64,000 nucleotides of DNA. It comes from Maritimibacter harenae (GTDB taxonomy: Bacteria; Pseudomonadota; Alphaproteobacteria; Rhodobacterales; Rhodobacteraceae). A model generated the notes under the pieces. It was not told the DNA's origin and ran no database searches. It saw only the letters and a program-made list of their open reading frames with translations. Both the position numbers and the translations under genes were made by a program. Each line of letters opens with the position of its first letter. The stretch's first letter is position 1. The DNA lies in NCBI RefSeq assembly GCF_009882975.1, contig NZ_WTUX01000017.1, positions 726 to 64,725 of the forward strand. The letters are read 5' to 3'. This document shows positions 1 to 9,874 of this stretch, piece after piece.

Positions 1-39
1 CGTGATCCCGGTTCGATCGGCACTTCGACTTTGCGAGCT

Positions 40-912
40 TCAATCCATAAGCGTGCTGATATACGCGCCATAATCATTCTTTGCGAACCGCTCGGCACGG
101 TCGACAAGAGCCTTCTTGTCGATCCAGCCATGCCGGAACGCGATTTCGTCAGGGCTCCCGGTTTGCAGGCCTTGCCGAGTTTGAAGCGTCCGCACGAAAT
201 TACCCGCATCAAGGAGGCTGGCGTGGGTTCCGGTGTCTAGCCAGGCATAGCCACGCCCCATCGTCTCAACCGTAAGCGCGCCTTCTTCCAGGTACATCTG
301 CAGGAGTGCGGTAATCTCCAGCTCACCGCGCGCAGAGGGCGTGACGCGCGCGGCCTTCTCGGGTGCCGTGCCATCGAGGCAATAAAGCCCAGTCACCGCG
401 TAGTGCGACGGCGGGTCCTTTGGTTTTTCGATAATCCCCTGCACGGTGCCTTTGGCATCAAAGTCAACTACGCCGTAACGTTCCGGGTCCGCCACGCGGT
501 ATCCGAAGACGGTGCCGCCTGCGTCACGTGTCGTAGCGCTTTTTAATAACTCGGGCAGGCCATGGCCAAAGAAGATGTTGTCACCAAGAACCATGAGCGA
601 AGGCGCTCCATCAAGGAAGCCTTCAGCCAGAGTATACGCCTGCGCCAAGCCATCGGGGCTTTGCTGGGTTATGTAGTTGAGCTCGATACCCCACTGACTG
701 CCGTCGCCCAGCACGCGTCGGAACTGCTCACTGTCCTGGGGCGTGGTGATTACCGCGATCTCGCGGATTCCCGCCAGCATGAGGACCGACAGCGGGTAAT
801 AAACCATCGGCTTGTCGTAAATCGGCAGTAATTGTTTCGACACGCCGATGGTAACGGGATAGAGCCGTGTGCCGCTCCCACCGGCCAGAATTATGCCTTT
901 TCGATTTGTCAT
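40..912 (-). CDS. rfbA: Glucose-1-phosphate thymidylyltransferase RmlA/RfbA
   Basis: First enzyme of dTDP-L-rhamnose synthesis: makes dTDP-glucose from glucose-1-phosphate and dTTP in the cytoplasm. The 290-aa product begins [19 protein letters not shown]. The nucleotidyltransferase signature GGSGTRLYP lies at residues 11-19 and the sugar-binding GDNIFFGH stretch near residue 110, and the length fits the RmlA family. An in-frame extension reaches 1005, but the ATG at 912 overlaps the rfbD stop by 4 nt (ATGA), which supports this start. It is the last visible gene of the leftward polysaccharide operon. Its product feeds both the rhamnose branch and the FdtA/FdtB branch encoded upstream. Confidence 0.95.
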   Translation of the reverse strand: MTNRKGIILAGGSGTRLYPVTIGVSKQLLPIYDKPMVYYPLSVLMLAGIREIAVITTPQDSEQFRRVLGDGSQWGIELNYITQQSPDGLAQAYTLAEGFLDGAPSLMVLGDNIFFGHGLPELLKSATTRDAGGTVFGYRVADPERYGVVDFDAKGTVQGIIEKPKDPPSHYAVTGLYCLDGTAPEKAARVTPSARGELEITALLQMYLEEGALTVETMGRGYAWLDTGTHASLLDAGNFVRTLQTRQGLQTGSPDEIAFRHGWIDKKALVDRAERFAKNDYGAYISTLMD

Positions 913-1766
913 GCTGAAATCTCTCCGAGTTCTGTCAAAACATCCACCAAGCCGGAGCGCCAGTCGGGGCGCGGCAAGCCAAAAACCATCTCCGTGGTGG
1001 TGCAATCAAGCCGGGAATTGAGCGGCCTTTGCGCCGGTGTCGGGTATTTGGTCGTGGGAATGCCCGTGACGGTTGCATCACGCCCCGCCATGGTGAGGAT
1101 TTCTTCGGCGAAGCCCTTCCAGCTAATGTCCGGCGCACCTGTATAATGGTATGTGCCAGTCTTGTCGTGATCGGACTTTAGCTGAGCAGCCATCGACAGA
1201 CAGGCAGCGGCGATGTCAGCCGCAGGCGTCGGGCCGCCAACCTGATCATCGACGATACGCAATACCTCATGTGTCTGCGAAAGACGCAGCATGCTACGCA
1301 CGAAATTGTTCCCATGAGCCGAGAACACCCATGCAGTGCGCAGGATTGCGTGGGGCCCCCTCGCTTTGGCGATCGCCTGCTCTCCGACCAGTTTCGACCG
1401 ACCATAGGCATTTTTTGGCGTGGGAATGCCATCCAGATGCCATGGCGTGCTCCCACAGCCATCGAACACATAGTCGGTCGAGATATGGATCATTGGGATG
1501 TCGAGCGCGGCGCAAGCGTGGGCCATCTCCGCTGGCGCATACCCATTGACCCGCGTCGCAAGCTGCTCCTCACCCTCGGCACGGTCGACAGCGGTGTAGG
1601 CGGCGGCATTGATCACCGCGTCGGGGATGTGAGTACGGATCGCGCTTGCGCAGGAGACCGGATTGGCTAGGTCGGCCTGTTCGCGCCCGAGGAAAACGGC
1701 TTCGGGCGCCCGGCGCGCCAGTTCCGTCGCCACCTGGCCGGTTTGTCCAAAGACCAACAGCCTCAT
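909..1766 (-). CDS. rfbD: dTDP-4-dehydrorhamnose reductase RmlD
   Basis: Last step of dTDP-L-rhamnose synthesis: NAD(P)H-dependent reduction of dTDP-4-dehydrorhamnose. The 285-aa short-chain dehydrogenase has a Rossmann motif GQTGQV at residues 7-12, an STDYVFDG block and a Tyr-x3-Lys active site in AYGRSK. The ATG at 1766 is chosen because it gives [11 protein letters not shown] and overlaps the rfbB stop by 4 nt. The open frame runs further upstream, but that part lies inside rfbB. It is translationally coupled to rfbB and rfbA. Confidence 0.95.
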   Translation of the reverse strand: MRLLVFGQTGQVATELARRAPEAVFLGREQADLANPVSCASAIRTHIPDAVINAAAYTAVDRAEGEEQLATRVNGYAPAEMAHACAALDIPMIHISTDYVFDGCGSTPWHLDGIPTPKNAYGRSKLVGEQAIAKARGPHAILRTAWVFSAHGNNFVRSMLRLSQTHEVLRIVDDQVGGPTPAADIAAACLSMAAQLKSDHDKTGTYHYTGAPDISWKGFAEEILTMAGRDATVTGIPTTKYPTPAQRPLNSRLDCTTTEMVFGLPRPDWRSGLVDVLTELGEISA

Positions 1767-2806
1767 GCGGTGAGACCCAGCCTCTGACCTACGCCGGCGC
1801 GGTCCTGCAACGCCCGCCACCAATCTTCGTTGGCCAGATACCAATCGACCGTGCGCGCCAGCCCCTGTTCGAGCGTGACCGATGGCCGCCAACCCAACTC
1901 CTCCCGGATTCGGGTTGGGTCGATAGCATAGCGCGCGTCATGGCCTGGCCGGTCGGCGACGAACGTGATCAGGTCGGCGTAGGGGCCTTCCGCACGCGGG
2001 CGCTTTTCATCAAGTATCGCGCAGATCATACGCACCAGATCAAGGTTGCTGCACTCGTTCTCGCCACCGATATTGTAGCTGCGTCCCACACTGCCCTGTT
2101 CCAGCACCATCAGCAGCGCGTCGGCATGATCTTCGACGAATAGCCAGTCCCGTATGTTCGATCCATCACCGTAGATCGGCAGCGGCTTGCCCGCCAGTGC
2201 GTTCAGGATGATCACGGGGATCAGCTTTTCCGGGAAATGATAGGGACCGTAATTGTTGGAGCAATTGCTTAGGAGCACTGGCAGGCCGTACGTCTCGCCC
2301 CAGGCGCGGACCAAATGGTCGGAGGCCGCCTTTGAAGCCGAGTATGGGCTGCGCGGGTCATAAGGCGTATCCTCGGTGAACTGTCCTTCGATCCCAAGCG
2401 ACCCATAGACCTCGTCAGTGGAGATATGGTGAAAACGAAATGCTTCAGGTTTGCCTCGCTCCACCCAATTGGCGCGGGCGGCCTCCAAAAGCTGGTAGGT
2501 GCCCGCGATGTTTGTCTCAATGAAGGTACCTGGCCCGTCGATTGAACGGTCGACATGAGATTCAGCTGCCAGGTGCATCACCGCGTCGGGGGCGTGGGTA
2601 GCAAAGATCCTGTCAAGTGCGGTTCGATCGCGGATATCCGCATGTTCGAACTTGTAGGCCGGGTCTTGCGACACCTCGGCCACGTTCTCGGCGCACGCAG
2701 CATAAGTCAGTGCATCGAGGTTAACCACTTGATGCCCTCGCGCGACCGCAAGACGCACAACCGCGGAACCGATGAAGCCGCATCCCCCTGTGATGAGAAG
2801 TTTCAA
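1763..2806 (-). CDS. rfbB: dTDP-glucose 4,6-dehydratase RmlB (TTG start)
   Basis: Converts dTDP-glucose to dTDP-4-dehydro-6-deoxyglucose, the branch-point intermediate for rhamnose and for 3-amino-3,6-dideoxyhexoses. The 347-aa extended SDR has GGCGFIG at residues 7-13, the catalytic STDEVYG block and [10 protein letters not shown]. An ATG exists at 2824, but it would add GGGKG and lies within the rfbC 3' end. The TTG at 2806 gives the family-typical start (K)LLITGG, overlaps the rfbC stop by 4 nt, and is preceded by GGAGG about 10 nt upstream. A decayed second copy lies at 3424-3970. Confidence 0.93.
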   Translation of the reverse strand: MKLLITGGCGFIGSAVVRLAVARGHQVVNLDALTYAACAENVAEVSQDPAYKFEHADIRDRTALDRIFATHAPDAVMHLAAESHVDRSIDGPGTFIETNIAGTYQLLEAARANWVERGKPEAFRFHHISTDEVYGSLGIEGQFTEDTPYDPRSPYSASKAASDHLVRAWGETYGLPVLLSNCSNNYGPYHFPEKLIPVIILNALAGKPLPIYGDGSNIRDWLFVEDHADALLMVLEQGSVGRSYNIGGENECSNLDLVRMICAILDEKRPRAEGPYADLITFVADRPGHDARYAIDPTRIREELGWRPSVTLEQGLARTVDWYLANEDWWRALQDRAGVGQRLGLTA

Positions 2807-3372
2807 TCCCTTTCCCCCTCCCATTCGAAATATGCGGGTAAATCGCGCAGCCGCGGCGCGGCAGCGTCCTTCTCCGACAGCACCGGTGATGCCTCAAGGC
2901 CCCAGTCTATGCCGATGTCCGGATCATCGTAGCGCACGGCTGCATCGCAGTCGGGGGCGTAGTAATTGGAGCATTTATAGATGATCTCGGTATCCGCCTG
3001 CCGGGTCACGAACCCATGCAGGAAGCCTTCGGGCACCAGCAATTGCCGACCGTCGTCAAAGCTCAACTCGACGCCCACCCAGTGGCCGTAGGTCGGACTC
3101 CCGTGGCGAATGTCGACGGCCACATCGAAAAGCGCGCCGCGGCCGCAGCGCACCAGCTTGGCCTGAGCATGCGGTGGGGTTTGGAAATGCAGCCCCCGTA
3201 ACGTTCCAGCCTCGTGCGACAGCGAGTGGTTGTCCTGAACGAAATCGATGTCGATTCCGAGGTCGGCCAAGCGCTGCCGGTTCCAGCTTTCGGAGAAAGA
3301 CCCACGATGATCACGAAAGCGCGGTGGAGTCAGGATGACGACGCCTGACAGTGGGGTTTGTTCGATTTCCAT
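2803..3372 (-). CDS. rfbC: dTDP-4-dehydrorhamnose 3,5-epimerase RmlC
   Basis: Epimerises C3 and C5 of dTDP-4-dehydro-6-deoxyglucose on the way to dTDP-L-rhamnose. The 189-aa cupin protein carries the catalytic His62 in RGLHFQ and Tyr132 in [10 protein letters not shown], both typical of RmlC, and the C-terminal [11 protein letters not shown] region. Its 3' end overlaps the TTG start of rfbB. A 51-nt gap separates it from the decayed rfbB copy upstream. The intact rfbC-rfbB-rfbD-rfbA order makes the dTDP-rhamnose pathway complete. Confidence 0.95.
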   Translation of the reverse strand: MEIEQTPLSGVVILTPPRFRDHRGSFSESWNRQRLADLGIDIDFVQDNHSLSHEAGTLRGLHFQTPPHAQAKLVRCGRGALFDVAVDIRHGSPTYGHWVGVELSFDDGRQLLVPEGFLHGFVTRQADTEIIYKCSNYYAPDCDAAVRYDDPDIGIDWGLEASPVLSEKDAAAPRLRDLPAYFEWEGERD

Positions 3373-3423
3373 GTAGGTTGCCTCTTATTTAAGGGTCGCC
3401 ACCGAAGGTCACAATCTGTCAAC

Positions 3424-3970
3424 CTAAGGAAAGTACGACCGGCAGGCCGTAGGTCTCGTGCCAGGCGCGCACCAGATGATCGGAACGGGCCTTGCAGGCA
3501 GAGTTGGGGCTACGCGGATCATATGGCGTCTCTTCTGTGAACTGGACTGCAGAATCCGCGGGGAGTGATCCGAACGCCTCGTCGTCGAGATGTGGTGAAA
3601 GCGGAAGTCTTTGGGTTTGTCGCGGATCTCGCAGGGTTTGCGCACCGCCTCCGGCATGTTGAAGGTCCCAACAATATTCGTTTCAATGAAATCCGCAGGT
3701 CCGTCGATCAAGCGATCAACATGAGATTCAGCTGCCAGGTGCATGACGAGATCAGGAGTGTGGGTCGCAAAAATCCGATCCAACGCGGCACGATCACGGA
3801 AAACTACTTGTTCGAAAGTGGAGAGTGGGCTCTCCGCAACCTCTGCGACATTGGCAAGCCATGCAGCGTAGGTCAGTGCATCGAGGTTGATCACCTGATG
3901 TACACGCCCGATCGCTTGGCGCACCACAGCAGATCCGATGAAGCCTGCGCCGCCGGTTACTAGGATTCAT
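3424..3970 (-). pseudogene. Truncated, frameshifted second copy of rfbB
   Basis: Remnant of a second dTDP-glucose 4,6-dehydratase gene. After an ATG at 3970, two bases appear to be missing relative to an expected MKILVTGG start. The next frame then reads [39 protein letters not shown] and [10 protein letters not shown] further frameshift follows near the catalytic TDE region; the YDPRSP-like and [13 protein letters not shown] stretches can still be read in another frame before homology stops at about 3424. Roughly the C-terminal half is missing. It differs from the intact rfbB at many positions, so it is a diverged paralogue rather than a recent duplicate. Confidence 0.85.
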
Positions 3971-4527
3971 ATGTATTCCCGTCCCATGAGAAGGTTGAGT
4001 CAATATCTCCAAGCAGCGGTGCCTTTGCGCCTTTTTCCGACAGAGCCAGTGCGATGCCTGAGAGAGGCCACTCAATGCCGCAGCTGTCCCAACGCACGGC
4101 ACCATCACACTCGGGGCGCATAATAGTCCGAGCACTTGTAGATGATTTTGGTGTCTGGCTCAAAGATCATGAACCCGTGCAGAAACCCCGTCGGGAGCGG
4201 CAACTGCTTGCCGTTCTCGAAGCTCAGTTCAATGCCAAACCATTTGCCATAAGTTGGGGAGCCATTACGAACGTCGACGGCCACGTTAAACAGGCGCCCT
4301 CTTGCACAGCGAACCAGCTTGGCTTGGGCGTGCGGCGGTGCCTAGAAATGAAGCCGCGCGCCGTCCCAACCTCGTCGCAGAGGGAGTGATTGTCCTGCAC
4401 GCACTCAATATCGACACCAAACTCGGAGTAGTCTCAACGTTTCTGCAAAGAAGCCACGATGATCTCCGAAACGTTCAGGATCGAATAAAAGTATGCCCGC
4501 CAAGCCGGTCTCTTGGACGGTTGTCAT
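3960..4527 (-). pseudogene. Frameshifted second copy of rfbC
   Basis: Remnant of a second dTDP-4-dehydrorhamnose 3,5-epimerase gene. It starts MTTVQETGLAGILLFDPERFGDHRG from an ATG at 4527. After that the RmlC pattern (VQDNHSL-like, [51 protein letters not shown]) is scattered over different frames, so several indels have occurred. The tail WDGNTYES ends with a TAG at 3960. The order ψrfbC-ψrfbB mirrors the intact rfbC-rfbB immediately downstream. Confidence 0.85.
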
Positions 4528-4582
4528 CTACTACTCCCTTTCGGTAGCTCAGGGTGGACGTCAGCCATATTGCCTTGCGCCG

Positions 4583-5653
4583 TCAGCCTGTTCCGATCTG
4601 ATAAGGCACCCAATATCGGGAATGGGTCGCAAAATTGAGCCAGACGAATAGGATTGCGGCATAGTACGCCAGGATCAGAGCTACTATGGCTTGATTTCGT
4701 CTACCAAAGACACCGATCGCATCTGGTAGATGCGCAAACACCACTAGTTGCAGCGGGATTATGTATAGCGCCATGCGATCAAGCGCAGTACTCAGATTAG
4801 TTGGAAAGAACGCGAGAAACATGCAAAGCGCAATAAGCGATAGGATCAGCCAAAGCTTTCTCTCGTGGGGGGATAAAGCGAAGCGCTTGCCATAAAGCAA
4901 GAACACAGCAGCCGGAACTGCGTTCATGGCAAGACGAATGAAAGCACCCGCAGACTCAATATTCTGATCGACATAGGTCTGGATCAGGCGGGAAGCACTG
5001 TCCGCCAATAAGACCACGTAGCCAACCGCCGTCGCCGCCGTGACAAGTGACAAGGTCAAGAAACGGTTCTTCGAAATGGTCAAACCCGCAATCGGTAGCA
5101 ACACGACGGCAGACCTGTGGAACAGCGCTCCGGCCAGCACCCAAAGTGCAAAAGCCACAAACCTTTGATGGCCTAGCATGACGAGACCGATCATCACCAA
5201 ACCCAAGGCAATAGCTTGACGCGTATAGCCCATTGCAACAACGGTGACGAGATAGGGCATAGCGCAGGCCAGTGCCAACCATGGGCGGGGCATACTTCGA
5301 CAGAATAGCACAAGGCCGATCGTGAAGAGGAAAGCACCAAAGGTGTTCACCCCTGTGATGCCTAGGCCGAGGTGTGTCGAGAGAATATTTAGCGCCCAAT
5401 AGCCTGGATCGTCCTTGGTAATCAGATCCGCGAAGTTTAGGCTTTGAGCCGCCAATAGATACCGGAAGTAATTTTCCCAGTCACCACCCACTTCATAACG
5501 AAATCCGACGACAAAAGTGAGCGCAACAATCACTAGCATCCACGTGACATTTGGCCGTAGCGGGCGCAACCCATCAGCCCGTAACCTCATTTTTGGGGAG
5601 GACGAGAGAGCCACCATTGCAGGAACGCTGAAGAAAATCCAATAAGGCAGCAT
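4583..5653 (-). CDS. EpsG/Wzy-like polysaccharide polymerase
   Basis: A 356-aa polytopic inner-membrane protein with about ten hydrophobic segments. The sequence FRYEVGGDWENYFRYL after the second segment, and the GYTRQAIALGL block, are typical of EpsG-family O-antigen/EPS polymerases, which join lipid-linked repeat units in the periplasm. The locus also has a Wzx flippase, and this is the only Wzy candidate, so polymerase is the likely role. It sits 13 nt after asnB in the same operon. Polymerase families are poorly conserved, so the assignment rests on topology, a few motifs and context. Confidence 0.75.
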   Translation of the reverse strand: MLPYWIFFSVPAMVALSSSPKMRLRADGLRPLRPNVTWMLVIVALTFVVGFRYEVGGDWENYFRYLLAAQSLNFADLITKDDPGYWALNILSTHLGLGITGVNTFGAFLFTIGLVLFCRSMPRPWLALACAMPYLVTVVAMGYTRQAIALGLVMIGLVMLGHQRFVAFALWVLAGALFHRSAVVLLPIAGLTISKNRFLTLSLVTAATAVGYVVLLADSASRLIQTYVDQNIESAGAFIRLAMNAVPAAVFLLYGKRFALSPHERKLWLILSLIALCMFLAFFPTNLSTALDRMALYIIPLQLVVFAHLPDAIGVFGRRNQAIVALILAYYAAILFVWLNFATHSRYWVPYQIGTG

Positions 5654-5666
5654 CAGTTCTTTTCCG

Positions 5667-7646
5667 CTAACATGCTGCAGCCTGATTGCCGGCGATCATT
5701 CCATCCGCAAGGTAATGACGATAGTGTGCCAGCCAATCGAGAAGCATAAGGATAGTCCAGAGTTTAGTCCCGTTGTTTGAGGAGGCGTTTCGATGGCGGG
5801 CCCACAGTTCACGCACCAAGGCAGGTTCAAGACCCGCCAGATCAAGAAGCTCACCATCTGAAAGGCGTTTGTCAGCCCAACCGCGCAGGTCTCCGCGCAG
5901 CCATCGATCGAGAGGAATAGAAAAGCCTTGCTTCGGGCGTTCGATGAGGTCTCTTGGCACGTGTCGATCAAGCAGGGACCGGAGTACCTGTTTGCCTTTG
6001 CCGTCAGCGATCTTCATCTCGAGTGGTAATCCCCAGGCGGCTGCAACCACGCGCGCATCTAAAAAAGGCGCCCGTGTCTCAAGCGATGCCGCCATCGCTG
6101 CACGGTCCACCTTCACCAATATATCACCAGGTAAGTATGTGGCACTGTCCATTGCCATCATCCATTCTGCTCCCTCGACAGGGAAAGGCGGCACTGTGAA
6201 GTTCGCGCCTCTAGCTTCACGCATTAGATTCTCGGGATCGTAGATGCTCCGGGTGAAATGTTGATAGAGAGCAGATAGATCATTGATATCGCCTAGGTGC
6301 GGTGCGAGCTTAGTGGCCTTGTCCAGTGCTGTTATTGGCAGACGCATCCTTGAAGCCATGCGGCGCGGCCAGCCATCCTCTGCAGTTACCGCCGAACCGA
6401 AAGCCGAAACGATCCGTCCAGTTGAACGGCGAAAGCCACGCGGCATGCGTTGAATTCTGGACAAGAGCTTCGGCCCAATTACGTGGCGGTTGTAGCCTCC
6501 AAATACTTCGTCGCCACCGTCCCCTGTCAGGGCCACCGTGACCGCTTTGCGAGCCTCGCGGCACAAAAGGACAGTTGGGATTTGTGATGAGTCGGCGAAG
6601 GGCTCATCATAGATTTTTGGCAAGTCAGGAATCACGTCGAGCGCGTCCTGCTCGGACAAGATAAATTCCGTGTGGTCTGTTCCAAGATGCTGGGCAACAG
6701 CGGCAGCATGTGGCGCCTCGTTAAACCGCGCCTCGTTAAAACCAATGGCGAATGTGCGCACCGGTTGCACGCTGCGGCTCTGCATCAAAGCAGCGATAAG
6801 CGAAGAATCCACGCCTCCTGAAAGGAAGCAGCCCAACGGGACATCGCTCAGCATCTGCTCTTCGACAACCTGCCCGAGTGTTGACTCAAGATGATCGAGC
6901 GATTTCGCATTGTTTGACAAGCGGGAAGCAAGGCCAGCATCAAGGAGATCGCTAAAGGTCTCAAAGGGCAGAGTTGTGTCCATCGCGTCGACCAACGACA
7001 AGCTAGTCACATGTCCAGGCTGCACTTTGCGCACGTTCTGAAAGATGCACTGCGTTTCAGGAACATAGCCATAGGCAAGATAGCTCGAAACGGAGTCACG
7101 ACATAGGCGTGCCTCAAAGCTTGGTACAGCGAGCAATGCTTTCAGTTCAGACCCAAATGCCCAGAAACCATCGGGAAGCCGCGCAAGATAGAGCGGCTTT
7201 TCGCCCATGCGGTCACGTGCGAGATGAAGCTGCTGTGCGTGCCGGTCCCAAAACGCCAGAGCAAACATGCCATTGGAGCGCTGCAGGGCCTCACGAAGGC
7301 CCCAGTGCGTGGCTGCCGCGAGCAGGGTTTCGGTGTCTGAACTCCCTTTCCATGCAGGTGCCGCGCCAATGGTTTCCAGCTCGTCACGTAGAGCGAGATG
7401 ATTATAGATTTCACCATTGAAGGCAATGACATAGCGCCCGCAAGGCGACATCATCGGCTGCGCGCCAGCCGGGCTGAGGTCAATGATTGAAAGCCGGCGG
7501 TGTCCCATGGCCACACCTGCTTCAGGATCGGCCCATACACCGACAGCGTCTGGACCACGGTGGTTCAAGGAGTCGGCCATTATGCGTGCAGTTCCCTCCA
7601 GAGAGGGCTCTGGCCCGGACGACAAAAGTCCACAAATCCCGCACAT
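5667..7646 (-). CDS. AsnB-type glutamine amidotransferase, probably uronate-amidating
   Basis: A 659-aa class-II glutamine amidotransferase/asparagine synthetase. The N-terminal nucleophile is Cys2 in MCGICG. The glutaminase domain (RGPDAVG, RLSIIDLS, FNGEIYN) is followed by the ATP-pyrophosphatase loop SGGVDSS at residues 276-282 and a synthetase domain containing GDGGDEVFGGY. In polysaccharide loci such enzymes (for example WbpS and WbtH) convert a hexuronic acid to its amide. The upstream TviB-like dehydrogenase and 4-epimerase could supply the uronate. Free asparagine synthesis cannot be excluded from sequence alone. Confidence 0.88.
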   Translation of the reverse strand: MCGICGLLSSGPEPSLEGTARIMADSLNHRGPDAVGVWADPEAGVAMGHRRLSIIDLSPAGAQPMMSPCGRYVIAFNGEIYNHLALRDELETIGAAPAWKGSSDTETLLAAATHWGLREALQRSNGMFALAFWDRHAQQLHLARDRMGEKPLYLARLPDGFWAFGSELKALLAVPSFEARLCRDSVSSYLAYGYVPETQCIFQNVRKVQPGHVTSLSLVDAMDTTLPFETFSDLLDAGLASRLSNNAKSLDHLESTLGQVVEEQMLSDVPLGCFLSGGVDSSLIAALMQSRSVQPVRTFAIGFNEARFNEAPHAAAVAQHLGTDHTEFILSEQDALDVIPDLPKIYDEPFADSSQIPTVLLCREARKAVTVALTGDGGDEVFGGYNRHVIGPKLLSRIQRMPRGFRRSTGRIVSAFGSAVTAEDGWPRRMASRMRLPITALDKATKLAPHLGDINDLSALYQHFTRSIYDPENLMREARGANFTVPPFPVEGAEWMMAMDSATYLPGDILVKVDRAAMAASLETRAPFLDARVVAAAWGLPLEMKIADGKGKQVLRSLLDRHVPRDLIERPKQGFSIPLDRWLRGDLRGWADKRLSDGELLDLAGLEPALVRELWARHRNASSNNGTKLWTILMLLDWLAHYRHYLADGMIAGNQAAAC

Positions 7647-7676
7647 CTCAGCCAGCCTTACACATGTTGATCCGTG

Positions 7677-8741
7677 TTACACATTATTTGCCTTACCTTT
7701 GATCAACTCTGCCGCAGCAGCGAGGAAATCATCCCGGTAGAGCGGTTTCGCTTGCCAATACTCGGCCGCCGCAAAAGACATACGCTTATAGCGATCCGGG
7801 TCCGCTAATAGGGCCATTACGGCATCGACAGCAGCGTTATCTTCTTGAACGAGAATCGCATTCTTACCATCAGTACAGTAGCGCGCAAGTTCGCCAACCG
7901 ACGTGACAATAGGAACAAGGCCAGACTGCATTGCCTCGACAACCGAAAGAGCCATACCTTCGTCGACGCTGGTCTGCAGATAGAAGGAAGCTTGCGAAGC
8001 CATGGTACGAATGTCCGCCCGAGATCGTGCGCCAATGAAGGTAATGTTTTCTGAAATTCCCAATTGCTCGACCAACGCTTTCAAATCATTCTCCGAACCA
8101 CCATCAGGGCCAATGATTTTGAAATCGGCTTCTGGAACATGACGCACGATCTTTGAAAAAATCTTGAGCGCGCGCTCAAGACCCTTTTGTGGGCTGAGGC
8201 GTCCCCAAAAAATGAATTCTGGGGTCGGATCTGAAACCTTAGGCAAGGAGTGGCGTTCAAGCAGAAACGAAATCACCCGGCCCTTGTGACGTAGGTTGGG
8301 TGAAATGCGCTGGTCCATCGTCGCGGCAGAATCCGCCCAAATACCATCAGCAAGGCGCATGGCGATCCGGTTCGCGATGCGGTCAAACCAATGCACATCA
8401 TGGGCTAAGTGCAAGAAAAGAATAGCCTTTTGTTTGGGTCGCGCCATCTTCAGTACGATCAGCACCAACGCGGAGCGCCAAAGGGAAGCGACCAGCAGAT
8501 CTGGCGGCTTGCGGTAGAGTCGAAAGAAGGCGTGCAGATAGGGGCGCGGATCATAGAGACTGCGATAGGGACCGTGATAGTCCGCAGGCCCACACGCGCT
8601 CCCTTTGCGATTGACGAGATATTGGCGTTCGAAGCGCAGGTCGCCATCGGCTCGGTTATGATCACCGGCATAAATGGACTTCGCCGCCACTTCGACGCCT
8701 CCGATCGCATCATACGGGATCAACTGTAAGACGCGCTTCAT
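7677..8741 (-). CDS. Glycosyltransferase, GT4-like (GT-B fold)
   Basis: A 354-aa glycosyltransferase of the GT-B type. The N-terminus has the Gly-rich acceptor loop GGVEVAA at about residues 14-20. The C-terminal half has FWGRLSPQKGLERAL and the nucleotide-sugar binding E-x7-E region (VDEGMALSVVEAMQSGLVPIV) of GT4/Glycos_transf_1. It probably adds one sugar to the lipid-linked repeat unit on the cytoplasmic face. Its start codon overlaps the 3' end of the next upstream glycosyltransferase by 4 nt. Donor and acceptor cannot be predicted. Confidence 0.85.
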   Translation of the reverse strand: MKRVLQLIPYDAIGGVEVAAKSIYAGDHNRADGDLRFERQYLVNRKGSACGPADYHGPYRSLYDPRPYLHAFFRLYRKPPDLLVASLWRSALVLIVLKMARPKQKAILFLHLAHDVHWFDRIANRIAMRLADGIWADSAATMDQRISPNLRHKGRVISFLLERHSLPKVSDPTPEFIFWGRLSPQKGLERALKIFSKIVRHVPEADFKIIGPDGGSENDLKALVEQLGISENITFIGARSRADIRTMASQASFYLQTSVDEGMALSVVEAMQSGLVPIVTSVGELARYCTDGKNAILVQEDNAAVDAVMALLADPDRYKRMSFAAAEYWQAKPLYRDDFLAAAAELIKGKANNV

Positions 8742-9823
8742 ATCCCTAGCAGCCGGAAATGCTCGGTCAGAACGGCGTCCTCTTGAAAGGGTTTGATTGC
8801 TTCTGCCAAAACCTCGGCCGGGACAGGTTTGCTCAGGGCGCTCTCAATGCCTGCGGCTAGCGCTTGGGGATCCTGTACGGACACCAGATAGCCATATCGC
8901 CCACTCTCGAGAATTTCACGCGGCCCAGTGGGGCAATCCGTGGCCACGGGGGTGCAACCCGCCATCATGGCCTCAATCAAAACGTTTGGCATGCCCTCAA
9001 GTAGCGAAGACAGCACAAAAACATTTGCATTCGCAAAATATTTGAGCGGATTATCGACGTGCCCTTCAAGGGTGATGCTGTCACTCATCCCCAGCTGGTT
9101 AATGAGCGCTTGCAGCTCCGCTCGCTGTGCACCTTCGCCAAAGATCGACAGCCGAACGGGCCGCTTTTGGGCTACAATGTGAACAGCGCAAATCAGATCC
9201 GAAAAGCCCTTCCAAGGCCCCAATTGCCCCGCAGCGACTAGAATGGGGATAGTGGGATCGTTAAACCAAGGGTGGTCTACCTCCTCCGCAATCCGAGCAC
9301 GGGCGGCCGGCGTATCCACGATGTTGTAAGCGCATACATGTGGCGCATTTCGAAACAGGGTACGGTATTGATCGACCATCGCTTTCGAAACACAGGTCAA
9401 AGCGGTTGCCCGCCACATAATTAAACCCATGATTTTCTTTAGAAACCATTGTTTGGAATGGATCTTCGTGCTGTAAGTGTCGAACGGGTTCACGCGGGAT
9501 GAGCCACTAATTTTAGCCTTCGAACCTGAAAGGATCGCGCTGACAATAACAATTGCATTTAGGTGATCTTCTGCGGAGAAGATCGCATCCGGTTTCGTTT
9601 TGCGCAGATAACGCATCATTTCGAACAGGATGTTACGTGCCTTTGGCCTGTTGAAGTTGAGTACGGTCACACCGTCCAGTTCCGGCACCGGCAGGCCTTC
9701 AGCGACATATCCGATGACTAGATCAACTTCATGGCCGCGTGCGGCCAAAGCGCTGGCCAGCCGGGCCTGAGCGAGTGGAACGCCGGTGATGGCGTAGCGT
9801 GCGACAATGACGGTGAATTTCAT
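8738..9823 (-). CDS. Glycosyltransferase family 4
   Basis: A 361-aa GT4-type glycosyltransferase. It starts MKFTVIVARYAITGVPLAQARLA and has the typical linker AAGQLGPWKGFSDLI followed by the signature SSLLEGMPNVLIEAMMAGCTPVATDCPTGPREIL. The family uses nucleotide sugars with retention of the anomeric configuration. It overlaps the downstream glycosyltransferase gene by 4 nt and lies 51 nt downstream of another, so three consecutive genes probably act successively on one repeat unit. Confidence 0.88.
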   Translation of the reverse strand: MKFTVIVARYAITGVPLAQARLASALAARGHEVDLVIGYVAEGLPVPELDGVTVLNFNRPKARNILFEMMRYLRKTKPDAIFSAEDHLNAIVIVSAILSGSKAKISGSSRVNPFDTYSTKIHSKQWFLKKIMGLIMWRATALTCVSKAMVDQYRTLFRNAPHVCAYNIVDTPAARARIAEEVDHPWFNDPTIPILVAAGQLGPWKGFSDLICAVHIVAQKRPVRLSIFGEGAQRAELQALINQLGMSDSITLEGHVDNPLKYFANANVFVLSSLLEGMPNVLIEAMMAGCTPVATDCPTGPREILESGRYGYLVSVQDPQALAAGIESALSKPVPAEVLAEAIKPFQEDAVLTEHFRLLGI

Positions 9824-9874
9824 AGTATTCTTGCTGGTACGGTGCGTGAGCGTGCTTTCGAGATATCTTGTTCT

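Noticed and set aside
3373-4582. Insertion sequence as cause of the rfbC/rfbB decay
   Set aside because: No transposase fragment or terminal inverted repeats are visible; the damage is small indels and truncation.
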